Of a stretch of DNA of 64,000 nt, positions 8,219 through 16,850 are shown one piece after another. Source of the stretch: Bradyrhizobium tropiciagri (GTDB taxonomy: Bacteria > Pseudomonadota > Alphaproteobacteria > Rhizobiales > Xanthobacteraceae); assembly GCF_018130545.1 (NCBI RefSeq), contig NZ_JAFCKF010000002.1:1-64000 (forward strand), read 5' to 3'. The stretch's first letter is position 1. The number at the start of each line of letters is the position of its first letter. Below the pieces are notes generated by a model. That model was not told where the DNA came from, ran no database searches, and saw nothing but the letters and a program-made list of their open reading frames with translations. The translations under genes were made by a program, and so were the position numbers.

Positions 8219-8460
8219 TTACCCGAGAATGTTACCACTCCGTTTCGGCGCGGCGTTCGCCTGGGGCACCGCCAGGCAGTCGTCGAGTGACTGGCTTCGA
8301 TCAAACGTGGCGATCTTCTCCATCCCGCTGATTCCGAGCCGCTCGCGATTCGCCTGCGCGATGTAGTGGGCGGGCATTTTCGGGTCGGTCCAGCCGAACA
8401 TGGTTATCATCTGGCTCTAGATGCAGTCGGCGCTGGCGGCCAAGCTCGGCGCGGGCCTAG
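8219..8460 (-). pseudogene. Tyrosine integrase, C-terminal remnant
   Basis: On the minus strand the text MITMFGWTDPKMPAHYI is the end of a phage-type tyrosine recombinase; the tyrosine in AHY is the likely catalytic nucleophile. The tail then ends at TAA 8219-8221. Going upstream, the frame meets TAG at 8417-8419, where relatives have an acidic residue, and beyond it LAASADC still looks like integrase. The rest of the gene, including the catalytic Arg-His-Arg box, is absent. It is therefore a decayed C-terminal piece beside the tRNA-Leu gene, marking an old integration. Confidence 0.7.
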
Positions 8461-8500
8461 AGCGACCAAATACGTCAAATGTTGGGGCAGGGTGTCGGGA

Positions 8501-9160
8501 TCACCCCAACATTCGCTTGACCTCTTCAAGAATTTGCTTAGCGCGCAGCGCCGCTTGGCCTCGTCTCATGGCATCGATGATAACTGCGCGAGCGTACTCT
8601 TCTTTTCCGTTTGCGCTATACCCGTGCAGTGCTACCGCCATACCCAAAAAAAGTTGCAACGGATGTTTATAGCCAAGTGGTATCGCTGGATACGAGGTCG
8701 GCATCCAACTCTCAAGGTGAGTAGTCACTGTTGGTGGATCGAACTGGCGCGTGAGCTGTACGTGCGGATAGCAATGTGAGTCCGACGGGTTTTCGCCAGC
8801 TGGCTCAAAACGCATGCCAAAGGTTTTTCCACGATCACGTTCGATCCAGAAGATTATTTCAAAAGAGCATTGGTATTTGCCTTCATCTCCGGGGACGATC
8901 CGCGGAAGAAAGAAGCCGGCCTTGATTTCCTTTCCGCTGGGCTTCGGCATCGGCAGGAAAGACAGGTCCGCTTGTCCCCCTTTTTTCAACGTCGCGAGCT
9001 TGCGTTCGATCCTGTCATCGTTGTCCTCGATGTGGCCACCAAGGCTCGCGCGTAACATTCCTTGGAGGGCCGTGGAATGAGTCTTGAAATAAGTAAGGCC
9101 GTGCCTCGAATAATCACGCAGAATGTCGCAGAAAGTCTCTAAGTCGGGCTCGTATGCCAT
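8501..9160 (-). CDS. Hypothetical protein of relic island
   Basis: A 219-residue soluble protein, MAYEPDLETFCDIL at the start and KQILEEVKRMLG at the end. I do not recognise the family. Base composition is clearly more AT-rich than flanking chromosomal genes, pointing to transfer. It is one of two minus-strand genes of unknown function lying between an integrase remnant and a truncated cytosine methyltransferase. It may be cargo of the element, but no function can be stated. Confidence 0.5.
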   Translation of the reverse strand: MAYEPDLETFCDILRDYSRHGLTYFKTHSTALQGMLRASLGGHIEDNDDRIERKLATLKKGGQADLSFLPMPKPSGKEIKAGFFLPRIVPGDEGKYQCSFEIIFWIERDRGKTFGMRFEPAGENPSDSHCYPHVQLTRQFDPPTVTTHLESWMPTSYPAIPLGYKHPLQLFLGMAVALHGYSANGKEEYARAVIIDAMRRGQAALRAKQILEEVKRMLG

Positions 9161-9175
9161 AGCTCCATTGCCCTA

Positions 9176-10147
9176 CTAGAGCGCAAACCGACTGCGCGGT
9201 GCGTATTTGAACTTGGAGTTGTACGCTACATGGCGGCGATCCCACGGCCCCTCAATTTGAGCGACGAACTCGCGCGCCTCCTCCCGCTTCTTGAAGCGCG
9301 AGATATCCTCGCAGAATGCAAGATCTGCCCAAGTCGCGTCAGAAGAGACGAACAACTTGTTCAGATCTTCACTTGCGCGGAGTTCGGGCCACCAAAAGCA
9401 CGGACGACGGACGAATAGGTCGTGCGAGAAACGAGCCCGCTTTACCAAGCGATCGTAAAGGTCTTTCTGCATCGCGATTGGTCCGACTTGCGATGTCGCT
9501 AGAGAATCCCAGTGCGCAATATCGTCGGCATTTTGCCCAAGAAGAAATGGCATTCGCGCAACCAGATGAGGCGCATCAACGAGAGCTTCCTGCGGACCGA
9601 GCACGTCTAATCGAAACCACCGGTCGATATCAGCGGCAACTACTCGGGCAATCGAATCCAGCGCTCTGTCGTTTCCGGCGGCTTGACGTTTCAGGAGAAG
9701 CTCTCGTTCTGCTTTGTCCGGAATTGACCGATTCCCGTCTCGAAAGACGTCTCGAAACGTGATTTCTTGGATACTAGGCTCCCCTGCGTTGGCGCCTTCT
9801 TCCGTTCGAGCATTCGGCGAAAGTGCGCCCTTGGCATGTCGAGATAGGAATTCGATCGCTTCATCCTTGAAACCAAATACCCGAAGAACAGGGCTATTCA
9901 ATTCCCCTTTGATGAAATCGATCTGAGCTCTTCTCTTATCTGGCATTTCGAGTAGGGCGGGCCAATACCACGGCAGGAACCCGACGTCGTCCGCCTCACC
10001 GGTCCATAAGCCTGCATTCGCTAAGTGACCAGTGTTGAGCGCGACGTCAGCTCTCGTTTCATAATCTCCAATGAGATATTGGACACAATGGCCTTCGGTT
10101 TGCCGCAACGCCGACGAAGGGTCTATTTGGTCGCGAGTAGGGAACAC
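9176..10147 (-). CDS. Hypothetical protein of relic island, 5' end doubtful
   Basis: Up to 323 residues, no recognised family. The last two thirds (for example FVRRPCFWWPELRASEDLN) look like a real globular protein. The first 30 or so residues are antisense to the conserved part of the methyltransferase fragment at 10025-10795, so the native start has probably been lost or lies further in, for example ATG 9946 (MPDKRRAQ). The spacing to the 219-residue gene downstream is 15 bases, suggesting one transcript. Composition is AT-rich relative to the chromosome. Confidence 0.45.
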   Translation of the reverse strand: MFPTRDQIDPSSALRQTEGHCVQYLIGDYETRADVALNTGHLANAGLWTGEADDVGFLPWYWPALLEMPDKRRAQIDFIKGELNSPVLRVFGFKDEAIEFLSRHAKGALSPNARTEEGANAGEPSIQEITFRDVFRDGNRSIPDKAERELLLKRQAAGNDRALDSIARVVAADIDRWFRLDVLGPQEALVDAPHLVARMPFLLGQNADDIAHWDSLATSQVGPIAMQKDLYDRLVKRARFSHDLFVRRPCFWWPELRASEDLNKLFVSSDATWADLAFCEDISRFKKREEAREFVAQIEGPWDRRHVAYNSKFKYAPRSRFAL

Positions 10148-10795
10148 GATCCCCGTTGCGTTCTGTTTGCTGATGAAGCCGAGACAACTCCCCAGATCAA
10201 GCCGAGTCTAGAGCTCCCGATTGGCTTCTATTGGACAGAAGGTCGGAGCGGCGTGGGCTTTACTACGAACGGAATTCCTCCGCTTAAGGTCGGATCAGGG
10301 TGGGGAATTCCATCGGCCCCTGCTGTGCTTTTCCCTGACGGCGAGGTATTGATGCCGAGCCTTGAGAGCTGTGAGCTCTTGCAGGGATTCCCATCCGGGT
10401 GGACTGCTGTTGAGGAGCAGACCGTAAAGAAGCGACCCGAGTGGCGTCTGATTGGCAATGCGGTCTCGGTCCCTGTCGCCAGGTGGGTAGCGGATCGTGT
10501 AAAGCACCCGGGTACTGTTGGTGACTTTGCCACGAAGACACTCGGTGACGGCGCCAGCTGGCCTGACGCTGCGTGGAATATCGGAGATGGGCGAACAACG
10601 GTGCACGCAAGTGACCATCCCGTGTTGAGACCAAGGCCGTCGATTTCGGCGTTCCGAGACAAGCACTGGACCAGGCTTTCCGATCGGGCATTGAACGGGT
10701 TCATCGGTAGGGCAGTCGAAGGTGGTCTCAAAATGCCTGTCGGCTTTCTTGAGGCCCTTCAGAACGCCTCTCGAAAGACTGTCCGCGCCGCTTAG
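10025..10795 (+). pseudogene. DNA (cytosine-5-) methyltransferase, C-terminal fragment
   Basis: The 256-residue frame opens just after a TAA at 10022 and begins at GTG 10025. From residue about 12 it reads as the second half of a C5-methyltransferase: FGLPQRRRRVYLVA is motif VIII, ELLQGFPSGWT is motif IX-proximal, RLIGNAVSVPVARWV is motif X. Motifs I (SAM binding), IV (the Pro-Cys catalytic loop) and VI are absent, so it cannot methylate alone. It is either a pseudogene or half of a split enzyme whose partner is not in this window. Confidence 0.75.
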
Positions 10796-10970
10796 CACAC
10801 GCCCAGTACGGACTGAATGCCTCCGCCTGTGCAACAATCTGGCCTATTCGTCGAATTGTGTCTTCGGGTGTGGCGGCGTGGTCTTCAAAGTGACCTTTTA
10901 GGTGCGAAATGTACCTAGCCTCTCGCCCATCCCAGCAAACCATTGAAATCGCGATAGATGTGAACGCCAT
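10728..10970 (-). CDS. Possible small protein, uncertain
   Basis: An 80-codon frame beginning MAFTSIAISMVCWDG. Its last 22 codons are antisense to the end of the methyltransferase fragment, but the first part covers otherwise empty sequence and follows an AT-rich stretch with TAATAT. No family is recognised and no Shine-Dalgarno sequence is clear. It may be a chance frame. Confidence 0.25.
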   Translation of the reverse strand: MAFTSIAISMVCWDGREARYISHLKGHFEDHAATPEDTIRRIGQIVAQAEAFSPYWACAKRRGQSFERRSEGPQESRQAF

Positions 10971-11203
10971 CGGAGCTTGAAAATATTAAGTCATTGATAT
11001 TAAGGTGGATTCAAGGGGCGCCGATTTGCGCCCAGGCAGATTAGCGCTTTGCCAACGTCCGCCGCCTCGATTTGGAATCGTTCACGCCGTCTTTTGAAAC
11101 GAGTCGGGTCCGGGAAGGCCGCGATTTGCTCGCTGATCGGCATCGCGCGTGATAGCCCTTGCGCGAACCGAGTCCCCCGGAACGACGAAGGCCAAGTCCG
11201 ACG

Positions 11204-12454
11204 ATGCTGTCTCTCCCCAAGACCAAGATTCGCGTCCTGCTGCTTGAGGGCGTCAACGATTCCGCCGTCCGGATGTTCGAGGCCAACGGCTATACCGAGC
11301 TGCAACGGCTGCCCAAGGCGCTGGGGCCTGAAGAGCTCAAGCAGGCGCTGTCGGGCATCCATATGCTGGGAATCCGCTCGCGGACACAATTGACCGCGGA
11401 GGTTCTGGAGGCGGCGGACCGGCTGCTGGTGGTGGGCTGCTTCTCGGTCGGCACCAACCAGGTCGACCTCGATGCCGCGCGGCGCCTTGGCATTCCGGTC
11501 TTCAACGCTCCGTACTCCAACACGCGCAGCGTGGCCGAGCTGACCATCGCCGAGATCGTGATGCTGTTTCGGCGGATCTTCCCGCGCTCGACCTCCGCGC
11601 ATGCCGGCGGCTGGGACAAGTCCGCCGAGGGTAGCCGCGAGGTGCGCGGCAAGACGCTCGGCATCGTCGGCTACGGCAACATCGGTTCGCAGCTGTCCAA
11701 TCTCGCGGAAGCCATGGGCATGCGCGTGATCTATTTCGATCAGACCGACAAATTGCGCCACGGCAACACCGAGCCGGTCGAGACGCTGGATGAATTGCTC
11801 GCGGCGAGCGACGTCGTTTCGCTGCATGTGCCGGAGACGCCGACCACCGCCAACATGATCGGCGCGGCCCAGATCAGGCTGATGAAGCCGGAGGCCTACC
11901 TGATCAACAATTCGCGCGGCACCGTGGTCGATCTCGATGCGCTGGCGAGCGCGCTGCGCGAGGGCAGGCTGGCGGGTGCTGCGGCCGACGTGTTTCCGGT
12001 CGAACCGACGTCGAACCAGGATCGCTTCGTCTCGCCGCTGCAAGGCCTGCCGAACGTGATCCTGACCCCGCATGTCGGCGGCTCGACCGAAGAGGCGCAG
12101 GATCGCATCGGCAGCGAGGTCGCCCGCAAGCTGATCGACCATTCCGATGTCGGCTCGACCTTCGGCGCAGTGAATTTTCCGCAGGTGCAGTTGCCGGCGC
12201 GGCCGACCGGCACGCGCTTCATCCATGTCCACCGCAACGTTCCCGGCGTGATGCGTCAGGTCAACGACGCGGTGTCCCGGCACAACATCAACATCCTGGC
12301 GCAATACCTGCAAACCGATGCGGAAGTCGGCTACGTCGTGCTCGAGACCGACGTTGTCGGCGGCGAGGGCGAGGAATTGCTGTCCGAGCTGAAGGCCATT
12401 CACGGTACGATCCGCGTGCGGGTGCTGTACGAGCAGAACCGGCCACAGACCTAG
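11204..12454 (+). CDS. serA: D-3-phosphoglycerate dehydrogenase, E. coli-like form
   Basis: A 416-residue dehydrogenase that oxidises 3-phosphoglycerate with NAD+, the first step of serine synthesis. GIVGYGNIGSQLSNLAEAMG is the NAD-binding loop; INNSRGTVVDLDAL, the Glu of DVFPVEP and TPHVGGSTEEAQ are the usual catalytic region. The C-terminal 75 residues form an ACT domain (NVPGVMRQVNDAVSRHNINI), the serine-binding regulatory module. Length and short ACT tail match the E. coli type rather than the longer 520-residue form common in rhizobia. ATG 11204 is chosen over an upstream ATG lacking similarity. Confidence 0.9.
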   Translation: MLSLPKTKIRVLLLEGVNDSAVRMFEANGYTELQRLPKALGPEELKQALSGIHMLGIRSRTQLTAEVLEAADRLLVVGCFSVGTNQVDLDAARRLGIPVFNAPYSNTRSVAELTIAEIVMLFRRIFPRSTSAHAGGWDKSAEGSREVRGKTLGIVGYGNIGSQLSNLAEAMGMRVIYFDQTDKLRHGNTEPVETLDELLAASDVVSLHVPETPTTANMIGAAQIRLMKPEAYLINNSRGTVVDLDALASALREGRLAGAAADVFPVEPTSNQDRFVSPLQGLPNVILTPHVGGSTEEAQDRIGSEVARKLIDHSDVGSTFGAVNFPQVQLPARPTGTRFIHVHRNVPGVMRQVNDAVSRHNINILAQYLQTDAEVGYVVLETDVVGGEGEELLSELKAIHGTIRVRVLYEQNRPQT

Positions 12455-12576
12455 CGAAAGCGAAGACGCGAAACGCGCTGTCCTGGTGGCATGTCGCGGA
12501 GGCATCGCCTTGCCGGTTCGGCGTTGCTATCTCTCCCGATCGCGCGGCCGCAAGCCTGCCCCACCCGGAGCGCCTG

Positions 12577-12951
12577 ATGATCTTTGCCAGCTACGCCTAC
12601 CGCGTTCTCTCCAACTTCGTGTTCCTGGGGCTGGTCTATTTCACGCTGAACCTGCTGGAGAAATACGAGCAGCGCGCGACGGTGGCGATCCTGATCCTGG
12701 TCTATGCGGCGATGCATGCCGTCTCGGGGCTGCGCTCATTCTATTTCTTCCAGCGGATCGAGCGCCTGGAAGGTGAGACGCGGCGGTTGGCCGCAGCAAC
12801 CGGCGAGGGGCCGAACGCGGCAGCCTCGCGCAAGCAGATCGTTGCAGATGTCACCGAGCTCCGCCACGCCGGCGAGATCAAATCCTATATCGATATCTTC
12901 TTCCTGGCGCTGGTGATCCTGCTCTGCGTCGCCAAGATCGTGGCCAGTTAA
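12577..12951 (+). CDS. Small membrane protein, unknown
   Basis: A 124-residue protein with three hydrophobic segments (about residues 8-25, 35-52, 103-122) and a charged central part rich in Arg, Glu and Ala that may form a helical cytoplasmic loop. No family is recognised. It starts 122 bases after serA and ends six bases before the convergent deacetylase gene. Function unknown. Confidence 0.6.
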   Translation: MIFASYAYRVLSNFVFLGLVYFTLNLLEKYEQRATVAILILVYAAMHAVSGLRSFYFFQRIERLEGETRRLAAATGEGPNAAASRKQIVADVTELRHAGEIKSYIDIFFLALVILLCVAKIVAS

Positions 12952-12957
12952 GTCAGC

Positions 12958-14343
12958 TCAATCGGGCACGCGCTTGTTGACCGCCGAGGCTTCGGCGCGC
13001 GGGGTACGCTTGGCGACGCGGAGCGAAGCATTGCTCGCAGCCGGCGGTGCGACATGCAACGGCGCGCCGTGGGCTCGGCCGTGAACCGCGGCGGGGAGCT
13101 GATGTGCGGCCTGCTTCGGATGCCTGACCTGCCGCGCGGAGATCGCCTGCGCACGCGGTGCGCCAGGGATAGCTGCCGCGCGCTGGGTAAGGCGGCGGCT
13201 GGCGGCCGAGCGGGCCGCGAGCAGCGTCAGGTCCAGCGCTTCGGGAACGCGAAACACGTCGGCCGCCGGGATCGGCAAGGTCGAGACGGCGGCGAGCTGC
13301 GCGGGCTGCGGCTGCGGCCAGGCGGTGCGGACGGGCACACCGAGGCGCGCGCGCTGCGCGTGGTCGAGGATGTCGGCATCGCGCCAGTCCATGTCGGCAA
13401 ACACAGGCGCGGGCAGCGCCCGCGTCGCGGTGAAGACGAAGTTCGGAATCCTCGGCCAGCGCGTGGTCGCCACGGTCTCGGTCGGCGGATGCATGAACCA
13501 TTGCTGCGGCTCGGTCGGCGTCGCCGGGCGGTCGGCCGTCGCCGGCACGACGTGCACGATGCGATAGCCGCGCTCCTTCAGCGTATTGAGGATGCGCGGC
13601 AGCGCCGCGACGGTGCGCGGCTGGATGTCGTGCAGCAGCAGGATGCCCTTGTGCTTGGCCTCGATGCGCTGGATCGCGAGATCGTAGACCCGCTGCGGCG
13701 AGATGTGGCGCCAGTCGTCGGCCGGGAAATCAGCGCTCCAGACCTGGATGCCCTGCGACGCCAGATAGGCCTCGGGGATCTCGGCGCGCATCAGGCCGGG
13801 AATCCGGAAGAATGGCGCCAGCTTGCTCTTGTCGCCGTTGAGCGCTGCGAGCGTCGAGGCGATGCCGTCGTCGACCTCTTGCTTCACCCGCTCGAGCGGC
13901 ATCTTGTTCATCGTCAGCGGATGGTTCTGGCTGTGCGTGCCGACGGTATGGCCGGCCGCGATCAGCTTGCGCACGCCCTCCGGATTGAACCGGGCCTGGG
14001 AGCCGATGGTGAAGAAGGTCGCCTTGACGCACTGGCTGGCGAGGATGGCAAGCACCTGGTTGCTGTATTTCGGCAGCGGCCCGTCGTCGAAGGTCAGCAC
14101 CACCTCGTGGTCGGCGAGCGGCAGGGTCTCCGGATACTGCATGGTGCCGATCCGCGGATGCTCCATGGGATCGACGACGAGGGTCCGCGAGGTGCCGAGT
14201 GCGTTGGGGTTACCCGGGCAGTCCGCGGCGAGGGCGGCGTACGGCGTCATCAAGCCGCAGCTCAGCAGCGCCGCGCCGATCACGGTCCGCGACCGCTTCC
14301 GGATCATCACCAGGACGTTCGCAATCATTGAATCAGGCCGCAT
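12958..14343 (-). CDS. Exported polysaccharide deacetylase with long basic tail
   Basis: A 461-residue NodB-homology (carbohydrate esterase 4) protein. A signal peptide ends near residue 40 (LLSCGLMTPYAALAA). The catalytic domain spans about 75-290: TFDDGP gives the metal and catalytic aspartates, THSQNHP the metal histidines, and LLHDIQPRT the late catalytic histidine. Residues about 300-461 form an Ala/Pro/Arg-rich low-complexity tail absent from the paralogue downstream. It probably removes N-acetyl groups from a cell-wall or extracellular sugar polymer in the periplasm. It lies 80 bases from its paralogue on the same strand. Confidence 0.8.
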   Translation of the reverse strand: MRPDSMIANVLVMIRKRSRTVIGAALLSCGLMTPYAALAADCPGNPNALGTSRTLVVDPMEHPRIGTMQYPETLPLADHEVVLTFDDGPLPKYSNQVLAILASQCVKATFFTIGSQARFNPEGVRKLIAAGHTVGTHSQNHPLTMNKMPLERVKQEVDDGIASTLAALNGDKSKLAPFFRIPGLMRAEIPEAYLASQGIQVWSADFPADDWRHISPQRVYDLAIQRIEAKHKGILLLHDIQPRTVAALPRILNTLKERGYRIVHVVPATADRPATPTEPQQWFMHPPTETVATTRWPRIPNFVFTATRALPAPVFADMDWRDADILDHAQRARLGVPVRTAWPQPQPAQLAAVSTLPIPAADVFRVPEALDLTLLAARSAASRRLTQRAAAIPGAPRAQAISARQVRHPKQAAHQLPAAVHGRAHGAPLHVAPPAASNASLRVAKRTPRAEASAVNKRVPD

Positions 14344-14423
14344 TCCAAACGCACTGACGAATCCTTAGGTGCGGCGCCATGAACACCGCCTTAACAGTCT
14401 GTAATCCAGCTTTGGCCCCGGGT

Positions 14424-15239
14424 TCAATGTGTCCGGTCGGACACGGTCTTCATCGTCGGCGGGACGATGTGGACGACGTGAAAATTATGCTCCTGGAGAT
14501 ACCTCAGGAAGGCCGGCAGCATCTCGGCCGTCCGCATTTGCGGGTCATGGAGCAGGATAATTCCCTTCCGGTTGGCTTCGAGCCGGCCGGTGAGCAGCTT
14601 GAGTTCCTGCTCGGGCGTCATCTTGACCCAGTCGCTGGCCCAGAAATCCGCCCCGAACACCGCGATACCGCGCTTTTCCAGGTGGTCCAGCAAAGTGGGG
14701 GTCGATTCGAAATAGGGGAACCGGAAAAACGGCGTGCTCGGAACCGTGGTCGCCGTCCCGCGCAAGGCTGCTTGTACTGCCGCGATGCCCCGGTTGATGT
14801 TCGCCTCGGCCTGGTCGGTCGGCAGCTTGTTGAGATGTGGATGGTCCCAGCTGTGATAGCCGATGCTGTGGCCGAGGCGTGCGATCTTGCGGACCATGTC
14901 GGGATGTTCGGAGGCGTTGCGGCCGACCATGAAGAAGGTCGCCTGCACGCACTCGGTGCCCAGCGCCGCCAGCACCTTGTCGGTGACGCCAGGCGTCGGC
15001 CCGTCGTCGAACGTCAGCACCACCTCGCCATCCCTGAGCGGCAAGGTCTGCGGAAAGCTCTTCAGCCCCACGCGCGGATAGGTCGCAGGATCGACCTCGA
15101 GCACACGTGAGGTGCCGAGTGCATCCTTGCGTGGGCATTCGTTGGCTTGCGCCGCGCCGAACAGCGCGACGGGCGCGAGCGCGATTAGCGTCGCGACAAG
15201 GCTCAGGATCGGTCGCGGTGCGCTCGACATCTTTCTCAT
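14424..15239 (-). CDS. Exported polysaccharide deacetylase
   Basis: A 271-residue NodB-homology protein, paralogous to the adjacent gene. An N-terminal signal (ALAPVALFGAAQA) is followed by CPRKDALGTSRVLEVDP, which aligns with the same region of the neighbour. TFDDGP, YHSWDHP and LLHDPQ supply catalytic and metal residues. A GTG five codons upstream would also open the frame; ATG 15239 (MRKMSSAPRP) is preferred as a normal signal-peptide start. It likely acts on peptidoglycan or exopolysaccharide in the periplasm. Confidence 0.82.
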   Translation of the reverse strand: MRKMSSAPRPILSLVATLIALAPVALFGAAQANECPRKDALGTSRVLEVDPATYPRVGLKSFPQTLPLRDGEVVLTFDDGPTPGVTDKVLAALGTECVQATFFMVGRNASEHPDMVRKIARLGHSIGYHSWDHPHLNKLPTDQAEANINRGIAAVQAALRGTATTVPSTPFFRFPYFESTPTLLDHLEKRGIAVFGADFWASDWVKMTPEQELKLLTGRLEANRKGIILLHDPQMRTAEMLPAFLRYLQEHNFHVVHIVPPTMKTVSDRTH

Positions 15240-15323
15240 TGCACTGTGCCCCACCGATTAGGTAATCCGGTCCGCATCAATCAGACCAGATTTTCCCCTC
15301 CTGTCAAACCGGCGAAACACGGC

Positions 15324-16757
15324 ATGGCCGAGAATATCGACGTTGCCGAACCCGCCAAGGACGACCCGAAGCCAGACCCGCTCGCCCAGATGCCGATGCG
15401 GGACGAGGAGGGCCAGCTCCGCCCCGAATTCGTCGAAGAGATCACCCGGGCGATCCATGCCGCCGACCGGCCGCTGCTGTGCGAGGTCGTCGCGGAACTG
15501 CATGAGGCCGATCTCGGTGACCTTATCGCGGCGCTGGAGCCCGACGACCGCGTCACCCTGGTCGAAATCACCGGCACCGATTTCGACTTCTCGGCGCTCA
15601 ACGAGGTCGACGAGGCGGTCCGCGAGGAGATCCTCGAGGAACTCGAGCCGGAGACCGTCGCCGAGGGCGTCCGCGAGCTCGAATCCGACGACGCCGTCGA
15701 GCTGCTGGAAAGCCTCGATGAGGAGGACCAGGAAGAGATCCTGGAGAAGCTGCCCGCTGCCGAGCGCGAGGACATCGAGCGCAGCCTGCTGTACCCGGAG
15801 AATTCCGCCGGCCGGCGGATGCAGACCGAGTTCATCGCGGTGTCGCCGGACGAGACCGTCGGGCACGCGATCGACTACATGCGCGAAACGCCCGATCTGC
15901 CGGATCGATTCTATGAGATCTATGTGGTCGACGCCGACAGGCATTTGCTCGGCGCGGTGCCGCTCGACGTGCTGCTGCGCACGCGCCGCCCGGTTCCGGT
16001 CAAGGATCTGATCGACGAGGACCGCCGCCGGGTCTCCGCGCTTGAGGACCAGGAAGAGGTCGCGCGGATGTTCGGCAAGTACAATCTGGTCGCAGCCCCC
16101 GTGGTCGACACGACCGAGCGGCTGGTCGGCGTGATCACCATCGACGACGTCGTCGACGTGATCGAGGAGGAGGCCGACGAGGACTTGAAAGCGCTCGGCG
16201 GCGTCACCCATCCTGAAGAGCTGTCCGACACGGTCTGGACCATCGCCCGCGGCCGCTTCAACTGGCTCTTGGTCAATCTCGCCACCGCGTTCCTGGCTTC
16301 GTCGGTGCTTGGCCTGTTCGAGGGCCAGCTCGAGAAGATGGTGGCGCTCGCGGTGCTGGCGCCGATCGTGGCCAGCCAGGGCGGCAATGCCGCGACCCAG
16401 ACCATGACGGTCGCAGTGCGCGCGCTCGCCACCCGCGAGCTCGGTGCGTTCAACGCGATGCGCGTGGTGCTGCGCGAGACCATGGTCGGGCTCGTCAACG
16501 GCATCGCCTTCGCCATCATCACCGGTATCGCCGCGGTGGCCTGGTTCAAGATCCCCGGCCTCGGCATCGTGATCGGGCTTGCGATCATCTGCAACCTGAT
16601 CGCCGGCGCGCTCGGCGGCATCCTGATCCCGATCGTGCTCGAACGGGTGCGGGCCGATCCGGCCGTCGCCTCCGGCACCTTCGTCACGACCGTCACCGAC
16701 GTGGTCGGCTTCTTCTCGTTTCTCGGCATCGCCACGCTGTGGTTCGGGCTGAAATAG
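15324..16757 (+). CDS. mgtE: Magnesium transporter MgtE
   Basis: A 477-residue inner-membrane Mg2+ channel. The acidic N domain with EILEELEPETVAEGVRELES repeats spans about 30-155. Two CBS domains follow at about 160-285 (ending GVITIDDVVDVIEEE), and a five-helix pore domain fills the end, containing LAPIVASQGGNAATQTM and GTFVTTVTDVVGFFSF. The N and CBS domains sense intracellular Mg2+ and close the pore. ATG 15324 is chosen because upstream codons lack similarity. No Mg2+ riboswitch was recognised in the short leader. Confidence 0.93.
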   Translation: MAENIDVAEPAKDDPKPDPLAQMPMRDEEGQLRPEFVEEITRAIHAADRPLLCEVVAELHEADLGDLIAALEPDDRVTLVEITGTDFDFSALNEVDEAVREEILEELEPETVAEGVRELESDDAVELLESLDEEDQEEILEKLPAAEREDIERSLLYPENSAGRRMQTEFIAVSPDETVGHAIDYMRETPDLPDRFYEIYVVDADRHLLGAVPLDVLLRTRRPVPVKDLIDEDRRRVSALEDQEEVARMFGKYNLVAAPVVDTTERLVGVITIDDVVDVIEEEADEDLKALGGVTHPEELSDTVWTIARGRFNWLLVNLATAFLASSVLGLFEGQLEKMVALAVLAPIVASQGGNAATQTMTVAVRALATRELGAFNAMRVVLRETMVGLVNGIAFAIITGIAAVAWFKIPGLGIVIGLAIICNLIAGALGGILIPIVLERVRADPAVASGTFVTTVTDVVGFFSFLGIATLWFGLK

Positions 16758-16850
16758 AGCACGCTTTGCGGCCCGTTTATCGTTAATCGCGCCTTAACGG
16801 GGTTGGCAGATGATGGCCCTATCTCCAAAGGGGCCATCACGGGGGCCATC

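Noticed and set aside
10983-11004. Direct repeat ATATTAAG with 14-base period as a possible operator or island edge
   Set aside because: Two short AT-rich copies next to the island end could be chance; there is no associated gene start or repeat elsewhere that supports a role.
8174-11203. A second copy of the tRNA-Leu 3' end as a right attachment site
   Set aside because: I searched by eye for the T-arm and acceptor text (GGTTCGAGTCC, CCGAGCGC) up to serA and found no direct repeat.
11000-12505. 501-codon minus-strand frame opposite serA
   Set aside because: It lies antisense to a well-supported serA with complete dehydrogenase and ACT motifs.
15240-15323. Mg2+-sensing riboswitch before mgtE
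   Set aside because: The leader is short and shows no recognisable M-box or ykkC-like core.
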